Positions 1-11,166 of a stretch of DNA of 64,000 nt are shown piece by piece. Position 1 is the stretch's first letter. The number at the start of each line of letters is the position of its first letter. The DNA comes from Chamaecrista fasciculata. Its lineage: Eukaryota > Streptophyta > Magnoliopsida > Fabales > Fabaceae. Location: positions 10,212 to 74,211 of the forward strand of contig QANZ01018265.1 in assembly GCA_003254925.1 (NCBI GenBank), in the 5' to 3' direction. The position numbers were made by a program, and so were the translations under genes. Below the pieces are notes generated by a model. The model was not told the DNA's origin, searched no databases, and was given only the letters and a program-made list of their open reading frames with translations.

Positions 1-302
1 TCTCCGGGTCAGTCCAGCAATTCGTAACCACCTTACGTAATTGCACCATGACTCTCGTCCCAGCATCTAGTGCGTGCATCTCATGCACCGAGGTCATGCT
101 GGTCTTAGTTCACTTTTGCTCCCACAAAAATAATTGACCAGGGACAATTTTAGATTAATTATCTCATAATTAATCATGGACGTTATCATAGTAAACATGC
201 AAATAATATGACAACACATTAATTTATCTTCCATAAATTAATAATATGTTCACAACATATTTATCAAATAAAATGATTGGCCCTAGGGCACAATCTCCAA
301 CA
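1..302 (-). mobile_element. Copia LTR, 5' portion, element continues left of window
   Basis: Read on the minus strand this begins TGTTGGAGATTGTGCCCTAG and matches, at moderate divergence, the first 300 bases of the Copia LTRs at 3898 and 18565. Shared features are the conserved block around GACCAGCATGACCTCGG and the stretch leading to CCGGAGAG. The LTR 5' terminus is at 302, so the rest of the element or solo LTR lies outside the window. It is a fossil fragment with no coding content here. Confidence 0.85.
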
Positions 303-2467
303 ATCAGAACATACAACATACCAGGAATGAAATAAATATTTAATTTAAGATCCATACACATCATAAATGGACAGACAAATTAGCAACCAGAACCAAACTA
401 TTATCATCAACACAGTTTCTCAGTATAGTTCGATTAGTGTAGCATACAACATCATCAATAGACAAGCATCTCTCAAGCGGGGCTGGGATAAGATAGCCAC
501 TCACCTCTACCAGGAGAATGGAAAACCACACCCTTTAACTTCTGATCAACAACAGATGTCGGCAAATCTATAAACATAAGAACAAGGATTAAGTCAAACC
601 ACCTAGAAATTGATTCTCAAGTGACCCAAAGGTCCAATTCTATACAAATAGCTAAGGAAAGACTTTCATTCATCACCCACTTCCCAACACCTATCCTAAC
701 TCCTAATGACACTCACCTAAAATCCTAAAATCCTAATCGAGCAATCAACAAGGGGCTTGGGTATAAATTTTGGAGCTTTATCAAGCGTTTAATAGCCACC
801 AACTCAAGATTAGTATCAAGTAAGAAATTATGAACATAGGCCAATTGATACTTAGAATCTCCTTCAATATTTCCATCTATTTAAGTTCACAATCAATTAC
901 ATTCTTTTAGTACAAACACTATTAACACCATAACAAATTCTCATTTAAACCACCAAATCCATCAATTTTGGTAAATTCAAGAAGTGAGACACTTCCCTTA
1001 TAAGGTCAAGAAAATGGAGATTTATTTTTTTCCCACTTTAAATATCAGATTTTTGGTGCAAGTGCTTACAATATTAGTAGACAAAGTCATTAAAACCATT
1101 CAAATAATCAATTTAGCTTAAAACCCAAACTTGACAACTTCACTAAATTTTTAGATTTTAGTTCTTCATTCCAAACTCAATATCAAGGTGAATACACATT
1201 TAGAATCATACTAGGAACTCATTCAAGTCATTAAAATCCACAACTCCTCACAATCTCAAAAAAATTTACAAAAGTTCTCAATTTCCGTCACTTTTAAATC
1301 CTAGAATAAAAACAGCCCCAAAACTCAACTTTATGGAGTTTTAATAACTTCTAGAGGTACCCAACATGACATAATATCATCAAAGAGTCCATTTTAAGCA
1401 AGAAGAACAAGAAACAATGAAGAAATAGATGAATTTCAGACATACCCCAAATCTGGCCGAAAACAGAGAATGGGAGAGGTTACCCTAGCTTGTGTGGCTT
1501 CCAAGTTGATCATGGAGGTGGGAAGAAGGAAGGATGGAACTCCATAATCAAGCTAATACCAAAGAGCAACCAGAAATTGAAGGGAACCAAATAAATTAGC
1601 TCAAACTCAATGGAGAAGAAGAGAGAAGAAAAAGGACGAAAATGGTACAAACCAAAAGATGGGGGACGACAGTGGCTGTCTTCCGGTGAACGGCGGAGCT
1701 GGGAGGTCGCTGACGCCGTCTGTGGTGGGGGAGGGTGGCTGACGTGCTTTCAGTGGTGGAGAATGAGAGTGAGAGTGAGAGACGAAGGTTCTACGGAAGT
1801 TTGGCGAGAGAGAGAGAGTTGAAGGTTGGGGTAAATAGGTGATGGGGTTGATTTTAAAAATTTCATAAAGCTAGGGGGGCTGAAACGGAGTTCTAACAAA
1901 AGTTCCTAAGGCTGAAATCACAGAATCACCCAAAAATATTCCAATCTTTTCAATACAGTCTCTTAAAACTCAAATTTCTAGAAATACAAATTTTTGGACA
2001 AATCTTATATTGTTAGACTCATCTCAAAGAGTGGATTTTAAATATATAATTTGTTTTTAGAAATTTTATCTTTAAAGTCATTCAGTTCCCACTCGAAGGT
2101 ATCATTTGTCGGGTCTAGAGACAAAGTCAGAAAACAATTTAATCTCTTTTTGCTCCCAAATTTTAACACAAGCTTAAATACATAAGGGGATTTCAAATGT
2201 GACAATTAAAATTCTCAATAAATGGGTTTACTATTTCTAAAAATTCTACTCTAAATACTCCAAACACACGCCTAAAAACTAGCCCAAAACTCTATCTAAA
2301 GCCTTAAAGACTTTTAACACTACTCTAATTTATCCTAAACTACACTACAAAATTCTAGAATCTCACACATATCAGCCCAGAAATTCTAAAGTTCATACGA
2401 AACAGATTCATCTCTATTTTTTCTGACAGAAATTGGAAGAACAGAAAATGATAAACAAGATAAATAA
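303..2467. repeat. Gene-free degenerate repeat DNA, probably LTR-retroelement interior
   Basis: I see no credible host gene in this stretch. The part near 1860-2310 is a diverged copy of the sequence at about 21740-22178: both run through CACCCAAAAATAT, a CTTAAAA-rich block and AATTTGTTTTT in the same order. On the minus strand the region follows on from a primer-binding-like site at about 2919-2931 beside the LTR at 2934-3646, so much of it may be the decayed interior of that element. Short ORFs at 367-573 and 1610-1822 show no recognisable protein. Confidence 0.45.
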
Positions 2468-2897
2468 GGGCCTGATTGGTTTAAGAAAATGTTTCCTGTT
2501 TTCATTTTCTGTTTCCATTTCTGGAATTCTATTTTCATTTCAAAATTTTCAATATTTAAGAAATATGTTTGTTTTACAAAGTTAAAAAATCGTTTTCATT
2601 CATATTTAAATTATGTTAACTTGAATAACGCTAATTTTTATATGTTTTTAAGTTTGATTATAGCTAAATGATGATAATAACATGATTAAATAGTTTACTT
2701 TTGTGTAATGTTGCAAAATATCATAAGTTTGTTTTTGGAAATACTGGAAACGTCTTTTTGACGTTTCCTGTTTTCAGCCTGTTTCAGAAAATGTTTCCAG
2801 AAAACATTTCCAAAAAAACTGTACAAAACACGTTTTCAGTCATATTTCCTGTTTTCAGTGAAAATGGAAACAGGAAACAGGGCAACCAATCAGACCC
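2468..2897. mobile_element. PIF/Harbinger-type (Tourist-like) MITE
   Basis: This 430-bp element has terminal inverted repeats beginning GGGCCTGATTGGTT on the left and ending AACCAATCAGACCC on the right. It is flanked on both sides by TAA (2465-2467 and 2898-2900). GGG/GGC-type TIRs with a 3-bp TWA duplication are the hallmark of PIF/Harbinger MITEs. The inverted repeat continues inward as TTTCCTGTTTTC-type sequence. There is no transposase; ORFs at 2489-2671 and 2701-2955 are low-complexity readings of the TIR arms. It inserted into the retroelement next to the LTR at 2934. Confidence 0.85.
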
Positions 2898-2933
2898 TAA
2901 GAATTTATCCCAAACCACAGCTCTGATACTAAA

Positions 2934-3646
2934 TGATGCGAAACCCCAAGGTTAAAGAGAACCCGAAACCCCAACACACAATATGGATAGAACAAATAGA
3001 ATGAATAAAACCCCCCAACCTATTGAACCCCCAAATGACAAGTACAAATGGAAACACGAATAATTGGTTGATTTTAAAACCCAAGAATGGATTCGCCACA
3101 AGTGATTACCTTAATAAGAATTAATTTTTTATGCAATAGAAGAAGATAGGGCGATAGACAACCCTCTCCTAAGGATTCATCTTTCAGTCAAGAAGAAGAG
3201 AAAAGCACAATGCTCTATTCAAAATACAAAAATCTCCCTTACAAGAAAGTTTGTGGAGTATTTATACTCCATGGAATAGAAGACCCTAAAAAGAAATGGG
3301 CTCTACTAACATTACATCAACTAACGCCAAATTAAAAGATAATTCTTAAAATAAACTAATGGGTCTTTTTAACAAATCAAATTAAGCCCAAAAATAAAAA
3401 GGTTAAATTTCAAAAGACAAGTTAAAATGGTCCAGTAAAAAAACATAGGACTAAATTCACACAAACTAATAGACTAAACATATTCAGGCCTAAAATAATT
3501 AATTATACAAATATTAGAGTTGACAACGTCTTGATCCTCAACATGATCCAATAATTTGTTCACATAAATCTAGACAGTTTCTTCGACAAGCTCGCTCGTT
3601 GATTCCTTGATATTTCTTGATATAGAAGTGCCCCATGCTCGCATCA
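2934..3646 (-). mobile_element. LTR of a second retrotransposon family, with adjacent primer-binding site
   Basis: The 713-bp block is bounded by perfect 8-bp inverted ends (TGATGCGA at 2934-2941 and TCGCATCA at 3639-3646), with TG/CA termini as in LTRs. Immediately outside the left end, on the minus strand, is GTATCAGAGC, which resembles the initiator-Met tRNA primer-binding site. That makes this the 5' LTR of a minus-strand element. A minus-strand TATA-like GAGTATAAATACTCC lies at about 3248-3262, as expected for an LTR promoter. No second LTR is present, so the element is broken. The superfamily (Ty3 or Copia) cannot be decided without coding sequence. Confidence 0.7.
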
Positions 3647-3897
3647 AAAGGCATGGTATACTTCCACAAGGTGTGTTGTAGCATTGGTGTTAGTATATTT
3701 AATATAGATATATATATATATAACTTGATATATTTGTATAAGTATATTTAATATATTGATATATATATACACACATTTTAATATAAATGGGCCCACCATT
3801 ATCGATTGTTAAATTATTCTTTGGTGCCCTGTAGTTTAGTTATATCTCACTTTAGTACCATATGGTTAAAAAAAATGACATTTTAGTATCTTGTGAT
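3647..3897. repeat. AT-rich spacer with remnant of the GGTACC foldback family
   Basis: Contains TA-rich tracts (about 3695-3775), then sequence resembling the TTTGGTACCCTGTGG repeats of the foldback MITEs at 23892 and 52002. Matching remnants resume beyond the Copia element at about 21693-21810, including GTAATTTTAACCA. The large Copia element therefore inserted into an older copy of that MITE family. The last five bases, GTGAT (3893-3897), are the left target-site duplication of that insertion. Confidence 0.5.
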
Positions 3898-6190
3898 TGA
3901 TGGAGATTGTGCCCTAGAGCCAATCATTTTGTATGTGTGAACATACTGGTTGACTAATTTATGGATGATAAATTGAGTCGTTATCATATTATTAGCATGT
4001 TTACTATGATAACAATCCCTGATTAATTATGTGATAATTAGTCTAAACTATCCCTAGTCGCTCATTCAAGTGGGAACTTGAACTGAACTGAGACCAGCAT
4101 GACCTCGGTGTATAGAGATACATGCACTAGATGCTTTACGAGAGTCATGGTGCAATAAGTAAAGGGTTACAAGTTGATGGACCGACCCGGAGAGTCCTGC
4201 ATGGGTTTTAGTCATGAGCTAGCCTCTCCTGTACATCTGTCACGATGCCCTTAGACCTGAGGTCTTGACTATTCCGGCGTTGTAGTTGTCAAACTTTGGC
4301 CTAGTCCAACGTTGCCCGTAGCAGGGTAGCCATATAGGCTAGGTACGGGTTTGGTTGATTACAGTGCTGAGGAATGTGGTTGACCAAGATGGAATTTTGT
4401 CCCTCATTATGGATGAGAGATATTTAATTGGGCCCCTCGATGAGTCTGTCCAAGGAATGTGTGGCCACCCAGGGAAATGGGACTAACTCATGAAATCGAG
4501 AAAGTTATGGTTTGGATTAAGGATGACTTTCCCGTGCCTTATCCATGACCAAAATATCGTGTGACAATCGGGATCAAGACAAGGTGGAACTAAAGTTTAA
4601 TCGTTTTGGCGTTGAAGCGATAAACTCACGTGTTTTGGGTAGTCGTGATGGCTTGCTAGAGTCTGCTCTCGACTTGTGAGTCATAAAGATGACTTGCTGC
4701 CAACTTCACGTGAGGCCTGCTGGGTCACACATGAGCAGGATCAAGATGCCACAATGGGACACGAATTAGGGTTAATTCGTGAGTCACTGTAGTGACACAA
4801 TTTAAGACATAGTTGAATGTCTTAGGACATGAAATCTTGTCTTAAATAAATATCTACATATATGATATTTAAATTTGTTGGACAAGTTTAAATATATTAA
4901 TTGTTAAATAGATAATAGGATTAATCTATTTACAATTATATTCTTGTTTATAATATTAGGGAATAATAAATTAGATAAGCTTCCTAATTGTTAGGAGATT
5001 ATTGATTTATTAAATTCACTAATATTAGGATAATAGGGATGAGGTTGGCTCCTCACACAAGGTGATTTTAATAAATCAAAATGTTTAGTTAATTAAAGTC
5101 ATGACTTGAATTTGAATTTGAATTCAAGATTTGATTTTGATATTCAAGATTCAAATTTGAATTAAGATATTAAGGTAATATTTTAATTCAATATTGTTGG
5201 AAATTAATAAGTTAGTTATAACTTCCTAAGAGTTAGGGTTGTTATTTTAATTATTAAATTCCTATATATATATATATATATATGAGTTGGCGCATGGTTT
5301 AAATTTCAAGGGCAAGATTTAATCTTGCATTTTGAATTTAAATATGCAAGTCGAAATTAGGGTTAAAATATTAAGGTAATATTTTAATTATAAATTCAAC
5401 TCCTCAAGACTCATTCCAACCAATAGGGTTTGAGCAATCAAGATTTAGTTTCAAGATTTGATCTTGAAATTTGAATTCGAATTGCCTATTGAATTTTGAA
5501 TTATAATATTAGTGTAATATTATAAATCAAGATTTGTGATTCCCTGATTATTTACAATATATATTAAAATCAAGATTTAGGGATTCCCTAAATAGATTAT
5601 CAATATAATATCCAAGATTTTAGGAATTCACTAATTAGATTATGATTCCCTAATTTTAGGAATGAGGAAAATATATATAAACACATACATAGGGAAGTCC
5701 ACTTGTAGCTTTTAGTAGAGACTAAAATTTTGACAAACCCGAAGTCTAGAGAGAAAAGTTGAGTTCTTCCCAGAGAGAGAAAAAATTCGATTATTCTTCT
5801 AGAGAGAGGAAGGTTCATATAAACCCTAAAAGGTTTGGGGTTTTGTGAGTGATTAGGCGCCACTTATTCTTGGAGATTCAAGAAGTGTTCTTGATGATCC
5901 AAGATTCGTAGATTTGGTTCCCGTATTCACTTGGGAAGAAGTGATGGAAGCTAGCACCTGGGCATCTGCCAAACTGCTCGTGTGGATCACCGGCAGAGGA
6001 AGGACACTCGGAGTGGACTTCTCAGCATCGCGGTTAGAGAGGCTACCGATTGATTTTGGTAAAAATTCTATCCTTCTTCTAGTATAGGCTCAATTAGTGG
6101 ATCCTGGCAAGAAATCACAAAGCCTGCGCCATTTAATTTTAAGTTTTAAGTTTTTGCTTCCGCTGCGCGGCACTCTGTGATTTCCCAACA
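3898..6190 (+). repeat. 5' LTR of outer Copia element
   Basis: A 2293-bp LTR starting TGATGGAGATTGTGCCC and ending GATTTCCCAACA, directly followed by the primer-binding site. It is unusually long for Copia. It includes AT-rich stretches with alternating ATTC/GAATT repeats and a TA microsatellite near 5264-5283, followed by GAGAGAGAAAA-type leader sequence near 5770-5815. ORFs read inside it are shadows. Confidence 0.92.
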
Positions 6191-7728
6191 GTGGTATCAG
6201 AGTCACGCTAATTTTGGGTCTATATTATTTTTTGGTGATTATACATGAGATGTATGATGTGTGTTTTACCATTTTAAATTGTATGCTAAAATGTTTTGCG
6301 AAAAGATCCACCACAAAGTTTTGGAATCTATCTAAAATTGGTGCAAAAATATGTATGTGATACATTGAAAAAATCAATTGGATTGGTTTTATAATTATCT
6401 TAAAATTATATGTCTTGGTCGAAAACCCTAATTATATATATTAATTAAAATTGTTTTAATTATAATATATATAGGGTGGTTGAAATTTTTAAATTGAGAA
6501 TTTATTAATTTGGACCAATAATTCGAAATTCATGAATGGGATTCTTGAATTTTAATTATTGGTACAAGACTTAATTTTAAGAGGGCATGTTAAATTGCAC
6601 AAACCCTAATTGAACACAATCAAAAATTGGTTTTTGTATGTGTTGTATGTTTGCCGTGTTTTTTCTTGTATGTATTTATATATATGAAGTGTTCATGTAT
6701 TTATAAATATGGTGATTGGATATGGCTCTAGGTATTTTGGTAAATACGGCCTGCGTGTCATCTCCCTGAAATTCTTGTTGTAATTTTATTTTGTTTATAC
6801 CTCATGTAACGAGGTCTTCACAATGTAATTTTATTTTCCTTTTAGAAAAGTTCTCTCATTGGCTTGAGGGAATTTTAGGGTAGATGAGCCATATCCGAAC
6901 ACAGTCTTTGTATGCATTTAGTATGTTTGTATGTGATGCAATCTTCGCTAGATGTATCTGTAAGGGTGCGATTTTAACATGCTTTATAATTTTAAACTCA
7001 CGCATAAATACGTATATGATACAAGCGTAGAATTCTGTATGAGATACAAAATTCGGACATGTGTCTTAGATGTATGCGATACATGGGGTATAGACACATG
7101 GCACAACTCGTTTAATTTTAAATTGGATTTAAAATTGAACCTAAAACGGAACTTTTAAAATTAAACCCTTTTAAAAATCTTAAGTTTTAATGCCATCAAT
7201 AAAACACCCTGTTAAAATCTTGTTCATCGTGGAGCGGTGATCGCCTCCGCGACACGTATCTGCTTTGACCTTGAGGAGACACGGGTGAATGGGAGATTCA
7301 ACGCGACGCCTATTGAAATCTTGGTTTTTTAAATGCGGTGATCGCCTCCGCGACACGTGTTTAGTGGGCCTTGATGATATGGGGTTGGGCTTTGGCCTGG
7401 TTGTTTTGAGCCTAGCCATTCACGAGTTTTATTGTGTGATTTAATGGGGTTATCAAATCGGATTTGGACCTCAAGGCATTAGATGGGATAAACATGCCAT
7501 AATAAGTATCATATGATGATACAGTCCCATAAAGATCTAAGAGTTACATGAGATGTGATTGGTAAGGAGTTACCTACCTAAATAACCTAAGGGTGCATGA
7601 TCGCCTCCGCGACGGTAAACTTTGGTGAAATATGGGTCTTAGCCACTAATAATAATTTTACTGGGTTTTATAAAATGGTGGATATATTTTTGCTAATTAA
7701 ACTTTCGTATCTTGAGTTGTAGAATCAA
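6191..7728 (+). other. Copia leader: primer-binding site and three copies of a stem-loop motif
   Basis: TGGTATCAGAG at 6192-6202 is complementary to the 3' end of initiator Met tRNA, the usual Copia primer. The remaining 1.5 kb before gag is non-coding. It holds GATCGCCTCCGCGAC three times (cores beginning TCGC at 7241, 7342 and 7601). Each can fold as TCGC-CTCC-GCGA; the first two gain an outer GTG/CAC pairing. The nested Copia relative has the same three motifs at nearly the same spacing. Confidence 0.75.
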
Positions 7729-8754
7729 ATGGCAAATGTTAGTTCAACGTTTTCACTGCGATCTATCCTTAAGAAGGATAAGTTAAATAGGACGAACTTC
7801 CTTGTCTGGTTTCGCAAATTGAGAATTGTTCTCACCCAACAAAGGAAGCTTTATGTTCTAGACAAACCTATCCCTAAGGAGCCTGCCAGAGACACTCCAA
7901 GAGCTCAGAAGAATGCTTATGAGAAGCACTTCGATGACTCTTTGGAGGTCTCTTGCCTGATGCTAGACACAATGGTTCCGGAGTTACAAAAGGACTTGGA
8001 AATGTTGATGTCTTTTGAGATGATAACACGTCTCAGGGAAATGTTCCAGCAACAGGTTAGGCGAGAGAGGTATGAGACCACTAAGGCTCTACACTCTTGC
8101 AAGATGGCTGAAGGTGCATCCGTTAGTACCCATATCTTGGAGATGAAGGGGTACGTAGATCACCTTGGTAGGCAGGGATTTCCCATTACTCCAGAGCTTG
8201 CGACAGATTTGATCCTGAGCTCGCTGCCTAAAAGTTATGACCAGTTTGTCAAGGACTTTAAAATGAGTGGAATGGAGAAATCAATTTCTGAGCTGCATAG
8301 GATGCTCAAGACTGCTGAGGCATCCATGAAAAGGGCACCTGCAACAGTCCTGATGGCTCAGAAAGACCAAGGGAAGATGAAGGGCAAAGGAAACAAGAAG
8401 GCTAACGTCGTGGATGGTGAGACCAGGCCAGCGGCCAAGCCCAACCCACAACCTGCCAAGAAGGCAAAGCCCACAAAGGATGCAGTTTGCTTTTTCTGTC
8501 AAAAGCCAGAACATTGGAAGAGGAATTGCAAACTGTATATGGAAGATCTGAAGAAACAGAAGAAAGGCGATGAGGCCTCCACTTCAGGTATCTTTGTTAT
8601 AAATGTTCTTTTCTACTTAAACCACTTGGGTATTAGATACAACATGTGGTTCTCACATTTGATGTGCAGGGTCTTAGAGACAGTAGAAAGCTGGATAGAA
8701 GCGAGGTGGACCTACGTGAAGGCAATGGAGCAAGGGTTGCTGCTATTGCTGTAG
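7729..8754 (+). pseudogene. Copia gag (fossil)
   Basis: A 341-codon reading frame with the gag/UBN2-type region typical of plant Copia (start, then KLNRTNFLVWFRKLRI near residue 18). A CCHC zinc knuckle, CFFCQKPEHWKRNC, lies near residues 254-267 after a lysine-rich linker. The product would be the nucleocapsid-type protein of the particle. It is the best-preserved coding part of an element that is otherwise broken. The last part of the frame runs past the gag region. The antisense ORFs here are shadows. Confidence 0.85.
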
Positions 8755-8959
8755 GACCATGCGAGCTTGTTTTGCCCTCTAGGCTTATTTTATTGTTATT
8801 ATGAACCTTCTTTAAGTTCAAACAATGTTTCCCTTTCTTATTTGGATAAGGAAGTTTTACATGTGTTAACTGTAATGGAAGGTGTTCAATTTATAAGATG
8901 ATGTTTTATTTGCTTATAGTGATTTGCAAAATAATCATTACATCTTAAAATAGAACAAA

Positions 8960-9203
8960 TAACGATATTTATAACGTTGATACAGAAAGGATTAAGATTA
9001 GCGAATCTAATCCTACATACCTTTGGCATTGTCGTTTAGGCCATATAAACGAGAAACGCCTGGAGAAGCTCCATAAAGATGGACTTCTAAGATCATTTGA
9101 TTTTGAATCATATGAAGCTTGCGAATCTTGTCTACTCGGTAAAATGACAAAGGCGCCCTTCACTAGCCACAGTGAGAGGGCATCTGACTTATTTGGGATC
9201 ATG
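8960..9203 (+). pseudogene. Copia pol fragment: GAG-pre-integrase region (fossil)
   Basis: Plus-strand codons show the GAG-pre-integrase signature (YLWHCRLGHINEKRL, then ACESCLLGKM). The stretch ends at 9203, where the composite Copia unit has inserted after GATCA; related coding sequence of the same element resumes at 16697. Part of a broken fossil. Confidence 0.85.
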
Positions 9204-11166
9204 TTGGGAAATCACGGTGCGCGTAGCGGAAACGAAAAATAAAATTAATTAAAACAGGCGCAAAAACAAAAGGTGATTTCCCAACGGATCCGCTAGATGA
9301 ATTTAAACCGGTGAAGGAAGAAGTTTTACCTCAATGTTTCAATCAATGTGGTTGAATGATGCGATCCCGAGAAGCCCACTCCAAGTGTTCTTCCTCTGCC
9401 GGTAATCCACACGAACAGTTTGCTGACACCAAGGTGCTAGCCTTCAGTTCTTTTCTCCAAAAGAACTCGGGACTCCAATCTACGGTTCTTGGTTATCAAG
9501 AACAATTCTTGAACCAAGAATATATGGTGGCGCAAGAACTCATAAACACTTTCTTGTTTTTCTCTCTCAAAACCCTAATTAGGGTTCTAGTCGAATTCTC
9601 TCTCTAACTCTTAGAGAAATTCGACTTCTTCTCTCTCTACAAATTAGGGAGCCTAGACTTTCTCTCTCTTGAATGCACAAGTGAAGGCCAAGTCGACTTC
9701 CTCTAGGTATTTATAGAGTTGAGGAATTGATAATTATAATTAGGATTATCAATTATAAAATCATGAGATTACAATAATATCACAATTTTAGGACTTGAAT
9801 TCTTAATTAAAATATTACCTTAATATCTTAATTTGAATACAAAATGCAATCTTTGAGAATCAATTTGAAGATCAAATCTTCCTTGGTCCCACACAAAGAA
9901 TGCGCCATCTTCCCCTTATATTATCTTGGAATTTAATAAATCAAAAACATTCCTAACTCTTAGGAAGTTATAACCAACTTATTATCTTCCAACAATATTG
10001 AATTAAAATATTACCTTAATATCTTTAATTCAAATTTTGAATCTTGAAAACAAAATCAAATCTTGAATTCAAATTCAAATCCAAGTCATGACTCTAATTA
10101 ACAAAACATTTTCATTAATTAAAGTCCCACAAATGAGACGCCTCCCTCAACCCTAATTATCCTAATATTAGTGAATTTAATAAATCAATAATCTCCTAAC
10201 TTTTAGGAACCTTATCTAATTTATTATTCCCTAATATTATAATTAGGAGTATAATTGTAAATAGATTAATCCAATTAACTATTTAACAATTAATATATTT
10301 AAACTTGTCCCACAAATTTAAATATTACAAATGAAGATTTTATTTAAGACAAGACTATATGTCCCAGACATTTAGCTATGTCTTAAATTGTGTCACCGGA
10401 GTGACTCACGAATTAACCCTAATTTGTGTCCCTTTAAGCGGTGTCCAGATCCTGCTCATGTGTGATGCAGCAGGCCCCACGTGAAGTTGGCAGCAAGTCA
10501 TCTCTATGACTCACAAGTCGAGAGCGGACTCTAGCAAGCCATCACGACTACCCAAAACACGTGAGTTATCGTTTTATCAAAATAACCGATTTAACATTAG
10601 TACCACCTTGTCATAGACCCTATTGTCACACGATATTTCGGTCATGGATAAGGCACGGGAAAGTCATCCTTAATCCAAACCACAACTTTCTCGATTTCCT
10701 GAGTAAGTCCCATTTCCCTGTGTGGCCACACATTCCTTGGACAGACTCATCGAGGGCGCCAGTTAAATATCTCTCATCTTTAATGAGGGACAAAATTCCA
10801 TCTTGGTCAACCACATTCCTCAGCATTGTAATTAACCAAACCCGTACCTAGCCCTTATGGCTACCCTGCTACGGGCAACGTTAGACTAGGCCAAAGTTTG
10901 ACAACTACAACGCCGGAATAGTCAAGACCTCAGGTCTAAGGCATCGTGACAGGTGTACAAGAGAGGCTAGCTAATGACTAATCCCATGCAGGACTCTCTG
11001 GGTCAGTCCAGCAATATGTAACCCCTTACATAATTGCACCATGACTCTCGCGCGGCATCTAGTGCACGTATCTCTATACACCGAGGTCATGCTGGTCTTA
11101 GTTCATTTCAAGTTCCCACTTGAATGAGCGACCAGGGACAATTTAGATTAATTATCTCATAATTAA
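9204..11166 (-). repeat. Copia LTR, minus strand, lacking its 5' start
   Basis: Begins TGTTGGGAAATC, the reverse complement of the LTR 3' terminus GATTTCCCAACA, and runs back through the conserved LTR landmarks (GTCACACGA..., CGCCGGAATAGTC, GACCAGCATGACC). It stops at about 11166, short of the LTR 5' end by roughly 125 bp compared with the LTR at 3898. It abuts a plus-strand LTR head-to-head. It is closer to the outer family in its 3' end than to the plus-strand LTRs beside it. Confidence 0.8.

Noticed and set aside
1610-1822. GC-rich ORF with a Trp-rich product
   Set aside because: No known domain; located in decayed repeat sequence with no splice or promoter context.
7237-7613. CRISPR-like spaced repeats
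   Set aside because: Only three short motifs with unequal spacing, inside a plant retrotransposon leader.
10561-10851. ORFs of 60-96 codons within LTRs (also 5600-5863, 11330-11542, 21124-21360, 22178-22628)
   Set aside because: They recur in LTR copies only as non-conserved readings of repeat sequence and match no protein.
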